Shown here: positions 27,831-38,500 of the stretch, piece after piece
How the letters are laid out: every line of letters begins with the position of its first letter
How positions within the stretch are numbered: position 1 is the first letter of the stretch
Source: JABCYV01 sp963729325
Lineage (GTDB): Bacteria; Acidobacteriota; Terriglobia; Terriglobales; Acidobacteriaceae
DNA: 64,000 nt
NCBI GenBank assembly: GCA_963729325.1
Contig: CAVSNS010000052.1
Coordinates: 1-64,000, forward strand
Direction of reading: 5' to 3'
The notes under the pieces: model-generated
Database searches by the model: none
What the model was told of the DNA's origin: nothing
What the model saw: only the letters and a program-made list of their open reading frames with translations
Program-made: the position numbers and the translations under genes

Positions 27831-27847
27831 TGCACTGGACTTGCCAA
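27831..27847 (-). promoter_or_regulatory. Predicted sigma-54 (-24/-12) promoter B
   Basis: Read on the minus strand, TTGGC-AAGTCCA-GTGCA has GG and GC 10 bases apart, and the -24 box TTGGCA is at consensus. The -12 box has one mismatch (GTGCA for TTGCA). It lies about 92 bases upstream of the barrel gene's ATG. Confidence 0.7.
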
Positions 27848-27932
27848 ACACGACGCTGTTGCTGCCGCATTTAGAAGTGCTTGAGTGGAAATCATTTGAG
27901 CTACTAGCTCGAGAGGCCGCAGATGGACAGGT

Positions 27933-27980
27933 TGTCGAGCAGTCGACACTCGCTTCGACAACTGTCGAGCTTTTACGACA
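27933..27980. promoter_or_regulatory. TGTCGA-type enhancer cluster B
   Basis: TGTCGA-GCAG-TCGACA (27933-27948) is a perfect inverted repeat. A TCGACA half-site (27955-27960) and TGTCGA-GCTTTT-ACGACA (27963-27980) follow. The cluster sits between the barrel gene and the divergent sigma-54 activator gene, 86-150 bp upstream of promoter B. Confidence 0.68.
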
Positions 27981-28101
27981 CTTTCAGAACCCTTCTGCCA
28001 GTTGGTTACATCAGATACTCCTAGTATCGATCTTTGCGTCTCCGATATAGGGAGAGGGCTGCAGTTCTGCGGTGACGTTACGAGCTGGGGGCTAACGCTT
28101 C

Positions 28102-30147
28102 ATGGCAACGCTGGCACGAGTCCTTCCAACGAGTCAGACGGCGCGCTACGAGGCCCTTCTTCGGGCCGGCAGATCCATCGCGACGTGCAACGATTGCGAA
28201 AACGCTGGAAACGAACTGGTGCGGCAGTTGCGCGAGATTATTTCCTTCGACTACCTGCAGGTGGTTGCCTTTAGTGCGGAGACCAAAGCAGTAGAGTGGC
28301 AGTTGCTGGAAGTGAACGGCGAGAGATTAGACGAACTGACCAACAGCGAAGATACGCCGGCGGTATGGGTGCATCAGCAGCAGGAACTTTACCTCGCCGA
28401 TGATTGGAGCCGAGAGACGCGATTCTCGGCGCACAAACAATTTCTGGATGAGCACGGGATCGCGTCAAGCTGCACCTTGCCGTTGACGAGAGGACAGCGC
28501 GGTCTGGGCGCGATTAGTGTGGGTAGCAAGCGTCCGCACGCATATTCTGATGAGGAAGTGGAGTTTCTCCTGCTGGTGGCAGATCAGATTGCGCTGGCCA
28601 TCGATGCCGCGGTCAACCTCTACTTGTCGACCCAGGCGCAGGATCGTCTGAAGCTGATCCTTGATCTGACAAACCAGGTGGTCTCCAACCTGGAGTTCGA
28701 TGAGCTCTTGCAGGCGATTTCCAGCATTGTGCGCAAGGTCATGCAGTGTGACGCTGCGGCCATCATGTTACCGGTTGGGGACGGCAAGAATCTGCGAGTG
28801 CACGCGCTCGACTTTCCCGACAGCAGGGGATTTTTTGCAGAAGTCATTGAGGTTCCGATTGAAGGAACCATGCCCGGCGAAACATTCCAAGCGGGGAGGC
28901 CCTTTGTGCTGAACAGCCTCGATCCCGCAAAGATGCCTCCTGAGATGTACGCCAAGGCCTCTGGCGAAGGGATGAATTCGTTCTGCGATATCAGGTTGGT
29001 GAGCCGGAATCGTGTGCTTGGAGTGATGGGACTGGCGAGTCGGCAGGAGAATGCTTTCGATGAGGATGAAGTTGCTTTTCTCACCCAGGTTGCAAACCAG
29101 GTGGCGATCGCCATGGAGAATGCGCTTGCCTATGGCGAGATTGCCGAACTCAAGGACAAGCTGGCGCAGGAGAAACTCTACCTGGAGGACGAAATCCGCG
29201 GCGAGATGGATTTCGAAGGTATCGTTGGGCAAAGTTCCGCTCTGCGCAATGTGCTCAGGCTGGTGGAGACCGTTGCTCCCAGTGATTCGACGGTTTTGCT
29301 GCTGGGAGAAACCGGTACCGGAAAGGAATTGATCGCGCGCGCCATCCACGATCGCAGCCGGCGGAAGGATCGCACATTTGTAAAACTGAACTGCGCGGCG
29401 ATCCCAACCGGGCTGCTCGAAAGTGAGCTGTTCGGACACGAACGCGGCGCATTTACCGGCGCGATTTCTCAGAAGCTAGGCCGCCTGGAACTAGCCGATC
29501 AAGGTACATTGTTTCTAGACGAAGTGGGCGACATTCCGATCGAGATCCAGCCCAAACTGTTGCGCGCCCTGCAGGAGCGCGAATTCGAACGGCTGGGCAG
29601 CACGCGTACTAAGAAGGTGGATGTGCGCCTGGTGGCTGCCACCAACCGCGATCTCGAGAAGATGATCGAGGACCGCGAGTTCCGCAGTGATCTTTACTAT
29701 CGTCTGAATGTGTTTCCGATTCGTATCCCACCCCTGCGTGAGCGTCCCGAGGACATTCCGCTGCTGGTGAGATACTTTGCCCAAAAATATGAGCGGCGCA
29801 TGGAAAAGAAGATCGAATCGATTCCCGCGGCTGCCCTGAAAAAGCTGGCGAGTTGGCATTGGCCGGGGAATATTCGCGAGCTGGAAAATTTTATCGAACG
29901 GGCAGTGATCCTTACTCGTGGCACCGCTCTTGAAGTGCCTGTCTCGGAGTTGAGGCGGAACGGCGCTGCCGTTCCGGCATCGAGCCCGCGCGAGTCGAGT
30001 GAGCACGATGAGATTCTCCGTGTGCTCAAAGAGACCAATGGCCGTGTTGCCGGGCCCAACGGCGCAGCTACACGGATGGGGATCAAGCGGACCACGCTTA
30101 TTTCTCGCATGAAGAAGTTGGGGATCGATCCACGAAAAGTGTCGTAA
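28102..30147 (+). CDS. Sigma-54-dependent transcriptional activator with two GAF domains
   Basis: 681 residues with an FhlA/NtrC layout. Two GAF sensory domains occupy roughly residues 20-160 and 190-345. The AAA+ domain has Walker A GETGTGKE (402-409), the sigma-54-contacting loop GAFTGA (449-454) and Walker B LFLDEVGDI. A Fis-type helix-turn-helix ends the protein (NGAATRMGIKRTTLISRMKK). It should remodel RNA polymerase-sigma-54 after a GAF-bound signal. It lacks a receiver domain, so no partner kinase is implied. It is the only such activator in the window. TGTCGA clusters lie directly upstream and at two other sigma-54 promoters, making it the best candidate to bind them. Confidence 0.93.
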   Translation: MATLARVLPTSQTARYEALLRAGRSIATCNDCENAGNELVRQLREIISFDYLQVVAFSAETKAVEWQLLEVNGERLDELTNSEDTPAVWVHQQQELYLADDWSRETRFSAHKQFLDEHGIASSCTLPLTRGQRGLGAISVGSKRPHAYSDEEVEFLLLVADQIALAIDAAVNLYLSTQAQDRLKLILDLTNQVVSNLEFDELLQAISSIVRKVMQCDAAAIMLPVGDGKNLRVHALDFPDSRGFFAEVIEVPIEGTMPGETFQAGRPFVLNSLDPAKMPPEMYAKASGEGMNSFCDIRLVSRNRVLGVMGLASRQENAFDEDEVAFLTQVANQVAIAMENALAYGEIAELKDKLAQEKLYLEDEIRGEMDFEGIVGQSSALRNVLRLVETVAPSDSTVLLLGETGTGKELIARAIHDRSRRKDRTFVKLNCAAIPTGLLESELFGHERGAFTGAISQKLGRLELADQGTLFLDEVGDIPIEIQPKLLRALQEREFERLGSTRTKKVDVRLVAATNRDLEKMIEDREFRSDLYYRLNVFPIRIPPLRERPEDIPLLVRYFAQKYERRMEKKIESIPAAALKKLASWHWPGNIRELENFIERAVILTRGTALEVPVSELRRNGAAVPASSPRESSEHDEILRVLKETNGRVAGPNGAATRMGIKRTTLISRMKKLGIDPRKVS

Positions 30148-30226
30148 TTCCGACATGTGACGAGGCTTGCTCGCAGTATCGTCATCTGCCCATTGCAATA
30201 TTTCGCCAACTGATCACGCCAATTCC

Positions 30227-31193
30227 TTAAGAACTGCAAGCGGCAGCGAATTGCAGTTTGGCCCACTCCGTGCTGAATACTTCAACATGATTCAGATTGC
30301 ACTCACGGGCATTTGCGCAATCGCGTGTGGGTTCCGGAAATTCTGGCACGCTAATTCCGGAAATTCTGGCACGTTCTGCTGCAGCCGGCAAGGCCTCCTC
30401 TAAGTTTAGGCGACGCGTGCGCCCCGAGGGTCCATCGAGGTGGATGAGACGTCCACGCTCGAGGATGCGATCCAGGATGGCGGCCGCGAGGTCCTCGTCA
30501 TGCAAAACCTTTCCCCACTCGCTGAGCGGCTTATTGGTGGTGAAGATCATCGGTCGTTTTCTCAGGTGGCGATCGTTGACCACATGAAACAAAACATTGG
30601 CGGCATCAGGACCGTAGGTTAAGTAACCGACTTCATCGACTACCAAAACGTGAGGATGCGTATAGGTTAGCAATGATTCCTGAAAGCGTCCCTTCTTACT
30701 GGCATTGGAAAGATCCTCCACCAGTTCTGCGGCGGCCGCGCAGAAGGTCTCGAAGCCATTCTGGATGGCGCGATAGCCGATAGCGACTGCCAGATGGGTT
30801 TTCCCGCGGCCTGTCTTGCCGTAAAGAATCAGCGAGCGCCCTTCGGGGACGAAATCCGGTCCCAAGTAGGAGCCGAGCAGAGACTGCCGCAGCGTGGTTT
30901 GCAGACTAAAGTCGAACTCGTCAATGGTCTTGAAGAAGGGGAAGTGAGCCTTGCGGGTAAAGCGCTGCAGGCGCGTTTGTTTGCGATGGGCCACTTCTTC
31001 GGCCAGCAGAAGAGCAAGAAAATCGCGATAGCTCCAGTTTTCTTTCTCGGCTCGATCCGCCACGTCTTGGTAGATACGCCGGGTGTGTGCCAGGTTCAAC
31101 CGTCGGAATAGAGGCTCCAGTTGCCCTTCCGAGAGATTGCGGTATTTTCGAGCTCGGCCCTGGGTTGTGACTACTCGTATTCTTACTCGTCAT
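30227..31193 (-). CDS. istB: IS21 helper ATPase IstB, N-terminal frameshift, reads out of the element
   Basis: An AAA+ ATPase that assists the IstA transposase. Walker A (LYGKTGRGKTHLA) and Walker B (VLVVDEVGYL) are present, along with IFTTNKPLSEWGKVLHDEDL. The likely start is the ATG at 31193. A one-base break near 31140 joins SSHNPGPSSK to YRNLSEGQLEPLF; without it the frame opens at 31099. No stop occurs before the left inverted repeat, so the frame translates the terminal repeat (ISGISVPEFPE) and ends about 100 bases outside the IS at 30227. Confidence 0.85.
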
Positions 31194-31221
31194 GGGTAGC
31201 TCAAACATTTCAGCCATCTGC

Positions 31222-31306
<85 letters not shown>

Positions 31307-31507
31307 CGCCGCTCCCAAGCGTTGTAGAGAAAAGCAAGCGCTCCGCGAAAAAGGAACAGCTACATGAAAAGAGCTAAAAAAGATTTCTTCGATAAAGGTA
31401 TTTGGTTGCCATTCCCCCGTTTGCACAGAAAAATTTCGCGCTAGGATCGCCTAAGAACGACGATCTCCAACTCGGTCGACCCATAGCATCCCCCGTTTTG
31501 TCCGTTT

Positions 31508-32912
31508 TCATTGCACCACCTGCGGAAAGCTCAACCCTGGTTCGAGAAATCTCTCTACATAAAACGCACCAAATATCTGCTGCTTCAGGCCTTCTTCCAT
31601 GGCGCGCCGCAGAACTTCCGGGCCATGGCTCTGCAGGATCTGGTGCAGCCGATCGACATCCTCGAACCACTGCCGGGGTCGGCGATGCACGATCTCCGTG
31701 AGATAACGAATCGCCGGCTCTCCCAGCTCCAACAACTGCTGCCGTTTCAGATAGCGCTTGCCCCGTTTTCCCGATACCGCCGCGACCATCGCCGCGCGGT
31801 GCTCGGGCAACGAGGAACTCTCCTGAGCAGAAAACTTTCGGGGATGTTCCGCTTCATACCGCCCCGCCACGATGCGCACTCGTTGCCCATACAAGTACAA
31901 CGTGGCCGGCATGCTGATCGCCTCTGGCGGCATGGAATACGCATGGCCGTCGTGGAGCACCGTTCCCGTGGGACCCACGTAGACCGGGATGCGCAGAGCC
32001 AACTGCTCCGGCTGCACTTTCAAAGTACGCAGGCGCGGTGCTTCTTCCGCCAGACGCAACCTGGAATGATTCTGGTCGCACGGCACGGACGTTCCTGGTT
32101 CACCTCGCGATCCCAATCCGCAGTTGCTGGCGCAGATCTTCCTCGTCGTGAAATCGGCGTACTTTAAAGAAGGAAGACTTTACGAATCCCACCAGGTTCT
32201 CGACACTGCCTTTTTGCTGGGCACGGTAGGGCCAGCGCAGCTCCACCCCCACGCCCATCTCCAGCGTGGCGTAAGCGAAGATCGGATTCCATTCCGTCAC
32301 CTCGCCGTTGTTGCGCCACTTCAGAGCGATCGTCTTCGGTCGATCAAACACACGCAGCAGGGGACGTCCACCCCAGCTGGCCAGATGCTCGGCCAACGTG
32401 CGCACCAAACTTTCCACCGCCTCGTCCGGCACCAAACTCACCCGTACGAAACGCGAGTACTTCAACCGGGAAGCGAAGAAATGGATCCGCTGGCTGGCGC
32501 CATTGCGGAACTCCACTTCCACTTGCCCAAAATCGTGCTGACTGAACTCTCCGGGAAGACCTTCGAAGCGAACGAGCGGCTTCGCCGGTTTCCAGCGAAG
32601 CGAGGCCACCAGCGCATAGAGCACTGTCTTTCCTCCTCGATAGCCGGTTTCCCGAACTCGCCGCAGAATCTCCAGCGAGGCTAGATCGGGCGTTTCCTGC
32701 AGAATCGCGATCACCTGTTTCCGGAAATTTGCGACCGTGCTGGGCCTGCCGATCTGTCGTTTGTCGCGCTCCGCCGCATCATCGACATGCACCACGGGAC
32801 TCTCTTCCGCGATGCGTTTTACCGAGCGTAGCGAAACACCGCTCAAACGCGCTACCTCGGTCTTCGGATGACCAGCCTTCAGCAAAATCTCGACTTCGTG
32901 TCGTTTTAGCAT
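31508..32912 (-). CDS. istA: IS21 transposase IstA, frameshifted
   Basis: The ATG at 32912 follows a GGAGGAGG. The N-terminal helix-turn-helix (EILLKAGHPKTEVARLSGVS) and rve integrase core (GEFSQHDFGQVEVEFRNGAS ... GVGVELRWPYRAQQKGSVEN) are in one frame down to 32100. Two one-base breaks follow near 32110 and 32060: LRQQLR should continue DWDREVNQERP, then RLRLAEEAPRL. The C-terminal domain (IPVYVGPTGTVLHDGHAYSM, RYLKRQQLLELGEPAIRYL) runs to 31508. DDE residues Asp and Glu are visible in HDFG and KGSVEN. The gap to istB, about 300 bases, is unusually long. Confidence 0.85.
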
Positions 32913-33037
32913 CCCCAACATCCTCCTCCCCCCGCTCCGGCACAGCCGGAGCACAGGGAGTTTTCTAACGCTTTTGGAGGTCCTTAGGCGTGCCAGAATT
33001 TCCGGAATGAAGGGGGTCAGAATTTACGGAACCGACA

Positions 33038-33242
33038 CGCCGCTGTCTTCATGCTGACGTTTCTGAAATCCCTCCTGCAGGATTCGCGACGCCACGCGCC
33101 GCGACGCACAAGAACTGGAAGAAAAGTCATTGTTCTCCCTTCCCACCGGGATGAACGCGAGTCCGTGACGAGACGTTCCGCGTAAGCAACCTCGTTTCGA
33201 TAAATTCTCAACGTTTACCGCGCTCTGATTTCGCAAAGGGCT
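33038..33242. other. Short flank right of IS21, no gene seen
   Basis: No supported coding or RNA feature is present. It leads into the third TGTCGA cluster. Confidence 0.5.
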
Positions 33243-33282
33243 GCGACAAGTGTCGAAGATGTTGTCGACATTTTTCGACACA
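33243..33282. promoter_or_regulatory. TGTCGA-type enhancer cluster C
   Basis: TGTCGA (33251-33256) pairs with TCGACA (33265-33270) over 8 bases. TGTCGA (33263-33268) pairs with TCGACA (33275-33280) over 6 bases, and the central TGTCGACA is itself palindromic. GCGACA precedes. The cluster is 67-105 bp upstream of promoter C. Confidence 0.68.
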
Positions 33283-33348
33283 ATCGGATCTGATGACGAT
33301 GTTTCTTTGCGGATTCAATGACTTAAGGCCCACTCGCCTACTTCTGAC

Positions 33349-33365
33349 TTTGGGCCTCGCGTTGC
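33349..33365 (+). promoter_or_regulatory. Predicted sigma-54 (-24/-12) promoter C
   Basis: TTGGG-CCTCGCG-TTGCC keeps GG and GC 10 bases apart, with one mismatch in the -24 box (TTGGG for TTGGC). It lies 25 bases before the ATG at 33390. That is close, so the 5' leader would be about 12-15 bases. Confidence 0.62.
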
Positions 33366-33389
33366 CCTACTGTCAGGCAAGGGACAAAC

Positions 33390-33710
33390 ATGTTACGGAT
33401 TTCGACCATCGACACGCGGTTCCAGCGCAGACTCATTCTCGAAGGAAAGTTGGTGGAACCGTGGCTGGGTGAGTTTCGGGAGGTGTGCCGCAACGCTAGC
33501 GAGACACTCAAGGACCGCAAGTTGGTGATTGATCTCAGCGACGTCACTGTAATCGGTTGTGAAGCTGAAGACACGTTGTCCGAGTTGATCCAACAGGGAG
33601 CGAAGTTCTCTTGCGGTGGAGTCCTTGTTAAACACGTGGTGCAACGCTTAGCTCGCAGATGTCGCGGTCCGCAGAAGAATTTGGCGCAGTCAGCCAATTC
33701 GAGCGATTGA
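33390..33710 (+). CDS. Small STAS-like protein
   Basis: 106 residues. The core (RLILEGKLVEPWLGEFREVC ... RKLVIDLSDVTVIGCEAEDTLS) follows the STAS/anti-anti-sigma fold with strand LVIDLSDV and the segment VTVIGCEAEDTL. The usual phosphorylatable Ser of SpoIIAA-type proteins (D-S-S/T-G) is replaced by IGCEAEDT, so partner switching by phosphorylation is not supported. Acidobacteria often have such orphan STAS proteins. It is the first gene after promoter C and is followed closely by a sigma-like gene. Confidence 0.68.
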   Translation: MLRISTIDTRFQRRLILEGKLVEPWLGEFREVCRNASETLKDRKLVIDLSDVTVIGCEAEDTLSELIQQGAKFSCGGVLVKHVVQRLARRCRGPQKNLAQSANSSD

Positions 33711-33736
33711 AACGGCAGATTATAACGGAGGTAAAT

Positions 33737-34277
33737 ATGCCGACAAGCCATCCAGGTTTCCGTGAATGGATCTATCGGCTACACCACGAGTGCCGATTTC
33801 TGCCGCATTTTCTCCGAAGAGATGAGCAGTCTGTATTTGCTTGCTTTCCTGCTGACGGCTGATGCCAAGAAGGCGGAACAGTGCTTTGTTGCAGGTATCG
33901 GTGACAGCGTGGAGGGCAATCCTGTTTTTCGAGAGTGGGCGCGGTCGTGGGCACGGCGCACCATCGTCCTGCACGCCATACGGATGATGAAGCCGGCGCA
34001 AGAGACCGTGACAATCGCAGAGACGCAGCCAATGAGGCTGAATATCGAACCGCGGCTAAGGGCAATCCTCAAACTCGACACACTGGAGCGGTTCGTGTTT
34101 GTGATGTCGGGGCTCGAAGGATATTCATACCAGGACTGCTCCACTCTTCTGGGATGTTCCCTGCAAACTATAGTCGATGCGCGAGCTCGGGCGGTTCAGC
34201 AATTGGCGAACACCGCCGAGATCGGCGACACGCATGAAGAAGAGCTGCAAAGTACCTACACGCTTATTTCAAACTAG
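33737..34277 (+). CDS. Sigma-70 region 4-like protein, frameshifted near the N-terminus
   Basis: The ATG at 33737 has an excellent ribosome site (ACGGAGGTAAAT) and begins MPTSHPGFREWIY. A one-base break near 33777 is needed to reach GYTTSADFCRIFSEEMSSLY, the frame that continues to 34277. The N-terminal half resembles a sigma region 2-like helical segment (SLYLLAFLLTADAKKAEQCF). The C-terminal half is a region-4-like helix-turn-helix (ERFVFVMSGLEGYSYQDCST, LLGCSLQTIVDARARAVQQL). It may be an ECF-like sigma factor or a degenerate relative. It lies between a STAS-like gene and the RND pump. Confidence 0.7.
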
Positions 34278-34311
34278 GCGAAATTCAACTTGGCGTTTTA
34301 TGAGGGTTGAG

Positions 34312-35505
34312 ATGAAGGTTTTGGAGAAAACTGTTTTGAAAACACGATACGGAATGCTTGGAGTATTTCCGCTGCTGCTATTGGCGTTTGCCTTGTCCGG
34401 GTGCAACCGCACTCCGGTTCAGGCCGCGCCGGCGATGCCGGCGCCACTGGTGACGTTAGCCAAGGCGACTGCTCAGGACGTCCCGCAATATTTGGACGAG
34501 ATTGGGAGAAACGGGGCGTTCGAGTCAGTCACCGTAACACCACAGGTGGGTGGGCGGATCACTGAGCGCCATTTCCAGGACGGCGAGAACCTGAAGAAGG
34601 GCCAAATCCTGTTCGTCATCGACCCCCGTCCGTATAAGGCCCAACTCGACTCCGCGCAGGCGACGCTGGCCCAAGCTAAGGCGGCTCTTGAGCTGGCGAA
34701 AATCCAGTTTGCCCGCGACGAGGAGGTAATAGGAACCCGAGCCATCTCGAAGCAGGATTACGACACAAAAAAGAACACGGTCGATGTGGACCAGGCACAG
34801 GTGGATGCCGCAGAGGCTGCCTTGGAAACCGCTAAGTTGAATCTCGAGTATTGCTACATTCACTCGCCCATTGATGGCCGCGCAGGAGCTCGCCTGGTTG
34901 ACGTCGGAAACGTGGTGCAGGCGAACAGCACGGCACTTCTGTTGATTCAACATCTGGATCCGATCTACGCGAACTTCACCATTACGGAGCGCGATCTTCC
35001 AGAAGTCCAAAAAGAGATGGCCCGGGGAACTCTAAAGGCTATGGTTCGACTGCCATCGGATGCGGAAGGTGGAGCACGGGTCGGCAAAGTTGAGTTTCTG
35101 GACAACGCGGTGCAGAACGGAACCGGGACAGTCAATCTACGAGCCACGCTGCCGAATTCCGATCATCACTTTTGGCCTGGGCAATTCGTTGATGTGAAGT
35201 TGGTGCTCGGTACTCAGAAAGGAGCGGTGTTGATCCCGAGCCAAGCCGCACAGATCAGCCAAAAAGGTTCATTCGTCTACGTGATTAAGCCGGACGAAAC
35301 AGCAGATCTTCGGCCCGTGACTCTAGGTCAACGTCAAGGAGATGAGGTTGTGGTCACCAGCGGGTTGAGCGCGAACGAGCGGGTGGTAGTGGCCGGGCAG
35401 TTGACTGTAAGACCCGGCGGCAAGGTGCGAGTGGATGCAGCGGGTGCAGCGGCCAGTCCGCAGAGTCAACCTGACCAAGCTGCGAAGAGCGGGGGAAAGT
35501 CATGA
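34312..35505 (+). CDS. RND efflux periplasmic adaptor (membrane fusion protein)
   Basis: 397 residues from the ATG at 34312. A lipoprotein signal (FPLLLLAFALSGC) anchors it to the inner membrane. Lipoyl/barrel-sandwich halves are visible at TPQVGGRITERHFQDGENLK and CYIHSPIDGRAGARLVDVGN. An alpha-hairpin lies between them (AQATLAQAKAALELAKIQFA ... AAEAALETAKLNLEY). The beta-barrel and proximal domains follow, with VLIPSQAAQI. It overlaps the permease gene by four bases (ATGA). It bridges the RND pump to the outer-membrane channel and is part of the series behind promoter C. Confidence 0.93.
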   Translation: MKVLEKTVLKTRYGMLGVFPLLLLAFALSGCNRTPVQAAPAMPAPLVTLAKATAQDVPQYLDEIGRNGAFESVTVTPQVGGRITERHFQDGENLKKGQILFVIDPRPYKAQLDSAQATLAQAKAALELAKIQFARDEEVIGTRAISKQDYDTKKNTVDVDQAQVDAAEAALETAKLNLEYCYIHSPIDGRAGARLVDVGNVVQANSTALLLIQHLDPIYANFTITERDLPEVQKEMARGTLKAMVRLPSDAEGGARVGKVEFLDNAVQNGTGTVNLRATLPNSDHHFWPGQFVDVKLVLGTQKGAVLIPSQAAQISQKGSFVYVIKPDETADLRPVTLGQRQGDEVVVTSGLSANERVVVAGQLTVRPGGKVRVDAAGAAASPQSQPDQAAKSGGKS

Positions 35506-38500
35506 ATCTCTCCGAACGTTTCATTCGACGTCCGGTGATGACCGTGGCTCTCACGGTGTCGGTCATCCTGTTTGGGATACTTGCGTACTTTCGGCTGCCA
35601 GTAAGCGATCTGCCAGCGGTTGACTATCCCGTGATTCAGGTTCAAGTGAACTATCCCGGCGCGACTCCGGAAACCATGGCGAACAACGTGGCCACGCCTT
35701 TGGAGCGCCAGTTCATGCAAATTCCGGGGCTGGAGCTGGTCACTTCCAACAACGGGCAGGGACACACCAGCTTCGTACTGCAATTTGGTCTCGACAAAAG
35801 CCTGGATGGAGCGGCGACCGACGTTCAAGCGGCAATCACCCGGGCGACAGGGCAACTTCCGATCGACTTGCCGAGTCCACCTACGTTTACAAAAACCAAT
35901 CCTAACGACCAGCCCATTGAGTACATCGGTTTGGTCAGCGATACGGCCACTGAGGGGCAGCTCTACGATTTTGCGAACACGCAGGTGGGAGAGCGCATCA
36001 GCATTCTTCCGGGAGTCAGCCAGGTCACGGTGTACGGCACGCAATCGGCGGTGCGGATTAAAGCCGATCCTTCGGCGATGGCGATTCGCAACATCACGCT
36101 CGAAGATCTGACGAATGCCGTCAAGAACGGCACCAGCTACACGGGCGCGGGACAGTTCGATGGGCCGCACCACACTGTTCTGTTGCAGCCGCAGGGGCAA
36201 TTGAGCACCGCGGACCAATATGACCAACTCATTGTCGGACAGAACAACACTGCGCCGATCTATCTCAAGGACGTTGCAACCGCCAAAGACAGCGTGCAGG
36301 ACGAGCGCATCGATATGCGCTTCTGGGTTCGAGGGTATCCACCACCCGCGGCGACTGTAGTTGTAGCCGTGTTTCGGCGGGCGGGATCCAACGCCGTCGA
36401 AGTGGCTGACTCGGTACGGAATATTCTGCCGAATATCGAGTCGCAGCTGCCGACCTCAGTCCATCTAATTCCGATCTACGATCGTTCACGCACCATTGTT
36501 GACAGCGCGAGAGACGTGCAAACGACACTTTATATTTCTTTCGCACTCGTGGTGATGGTGATCTTTGTCTTTCTCGGACGTGCCACAGACACGCTGATTC
36601 CGGCGGTGGCTCTGCCGCTCTCCCTGCTGCTTACGTTCGTCGCCATGAACGTGCTCGGCTACAGTCTGGATAACCTGTCGCTCATGGCGCTCACGCTTGC
36701 CATAGGGTTCCTCGTGGATGACGCCATCGTGTTTCTTGAGAACACGGTTCGCCTCATGGAAGACGGGCAGGGGGCGTTCGAGGCGTCGTTGAATTCGGCG
36801 AAGGAGATCAGCTTCACGATTCTGGCGATGACGTTGTCGCTGGCCGCGGTCTTCATTCCCCTGGTCTTCATGGGTGGCTTGATGGGGAGGATTTTCCGTG
36901 AGTTTTCCATCACCATCGTGATTTCCATCATCGCCAGCGGCATTGTTTCGCTGACTCTGACGCCGCTGATGACCTCAAGGCTGCTAGCCAATCGCGGCGC
37001 AGGGGCCAAGAAGACCTGGATGGAGCGCGTCATCGGTGGGGTTGAACACCGAGTGTTGGACGTATATGGCCGCTCGTTGTGGTTTTTTCTGCGGCAACGC
37101 TGGATCTCGGCGTTGGTGTGGGTAGTTTGCCTGGCCGGCACTGGATACCTCTTTTATATCGTTCCCAAATCCTTTCTGCCGGTAGGTGACAGCTCGTTCA
37201 TTCGTGGCGTACTCGTCGCCCAGGAAGGTTCGTCGCCCGATCAGATGCACGCTCTCCAAACGGCGGCGGAGAAGGTGATGCGGGCAAATCCGGCTGTGGC
37301 AACAACGTTCACCATGAGCGGGAACAGCCAGTTCATGCCCGCCAATCAGGCTTTTCTCATTGCGTTTCTGAAGGATCCAAAGAAGCGCCCCCCGATCGAT
37401 CAAGTCGCCGGGCAGTTGATGGGAGCAATCGCCACCACCATTCCTGGAGCGATTGCCTTCCTCCAGCCCAACCCTGTGTTGGAGATCAGCACTGGCGCCA
37501 CGGCGAACACGCAAGGGCAGTTCGCATACGCGATTTCAGGCATCGATCCGAAGCAAGTTTATGACGTGGCCGGAAAGATGATGGCCAAGATGCACGAGTA
37601 TCCCGGCTTTCTGTTCGTCAACTCCGACCTCTTTAATCACACGCCGAATCTGCAGGTGGACATTCTGCGGGATCAGGCGAAGCTCTACGGTATCTCGGAA
37701 ACGCGCATCCTGACACTGCTTCACGACGCCTATTCCCAGAATTACAGCTATCTGATCAAGAAGGCAACGGACCAGTACCAGGTGATCCTCGAGGTTGCAG
37801 ATGACGAGCGTTCGGACCCGCAGGATCTGAGCAAACTTTACATCAAGAGTGATGACGGCCAACGCATGGTGCCTCTGAGTGCGGTTACCAGTTGGCGCGC
37901 GGTGATCGGACCACAGGCGGTGAATCATATCAATCAATTCACCAGCGTGACTCTCTTCTTCAACATGAAGCCCGGCTACACAGTGGGTCAGGCCACGCAG
38001 TTCGTCGAGGACACGGCGAAGCAGATTCTGACTCCCGATGTTCAGGGCCAGCTGCAGGGCGAGGCTCTCATCTTCAGAAACACAGTTTCTGATCTGCTTA
38101 CGCTCATGCTGGTCGCTGTGTTCGTGATGTACGTGATTCTTGCGATTCTCTATGAGAGCTACCTGCACCCGATTACGGTTCTGTCGTCACTCCCCGTCGC
38201 TCTGGTGGGAGGATTGTTGACGCTGTGGCTGTTCGGTGCGGAAGCGTCGCTGTATGCGTATATCGGAATGTTCATGTTGATGGGCATTGTGAAAAAGAAC
38301 GGCATCATGATCGTGGACTTCGCGGAACAGCGAGTGCGGCAGGGAGTCGAGGACGATCAAGCGATTCACGACGCCAGCATGGAACGTTTCCGTCCCATCA
38401 TGATGACAACCATGGCGGCGTTACTGGGCGCTCTGCCGATCGCACTCGGTTACGGCGCGGATGGATCATCACGGAGACCACTCGGTCTGGTCGTGATTGG

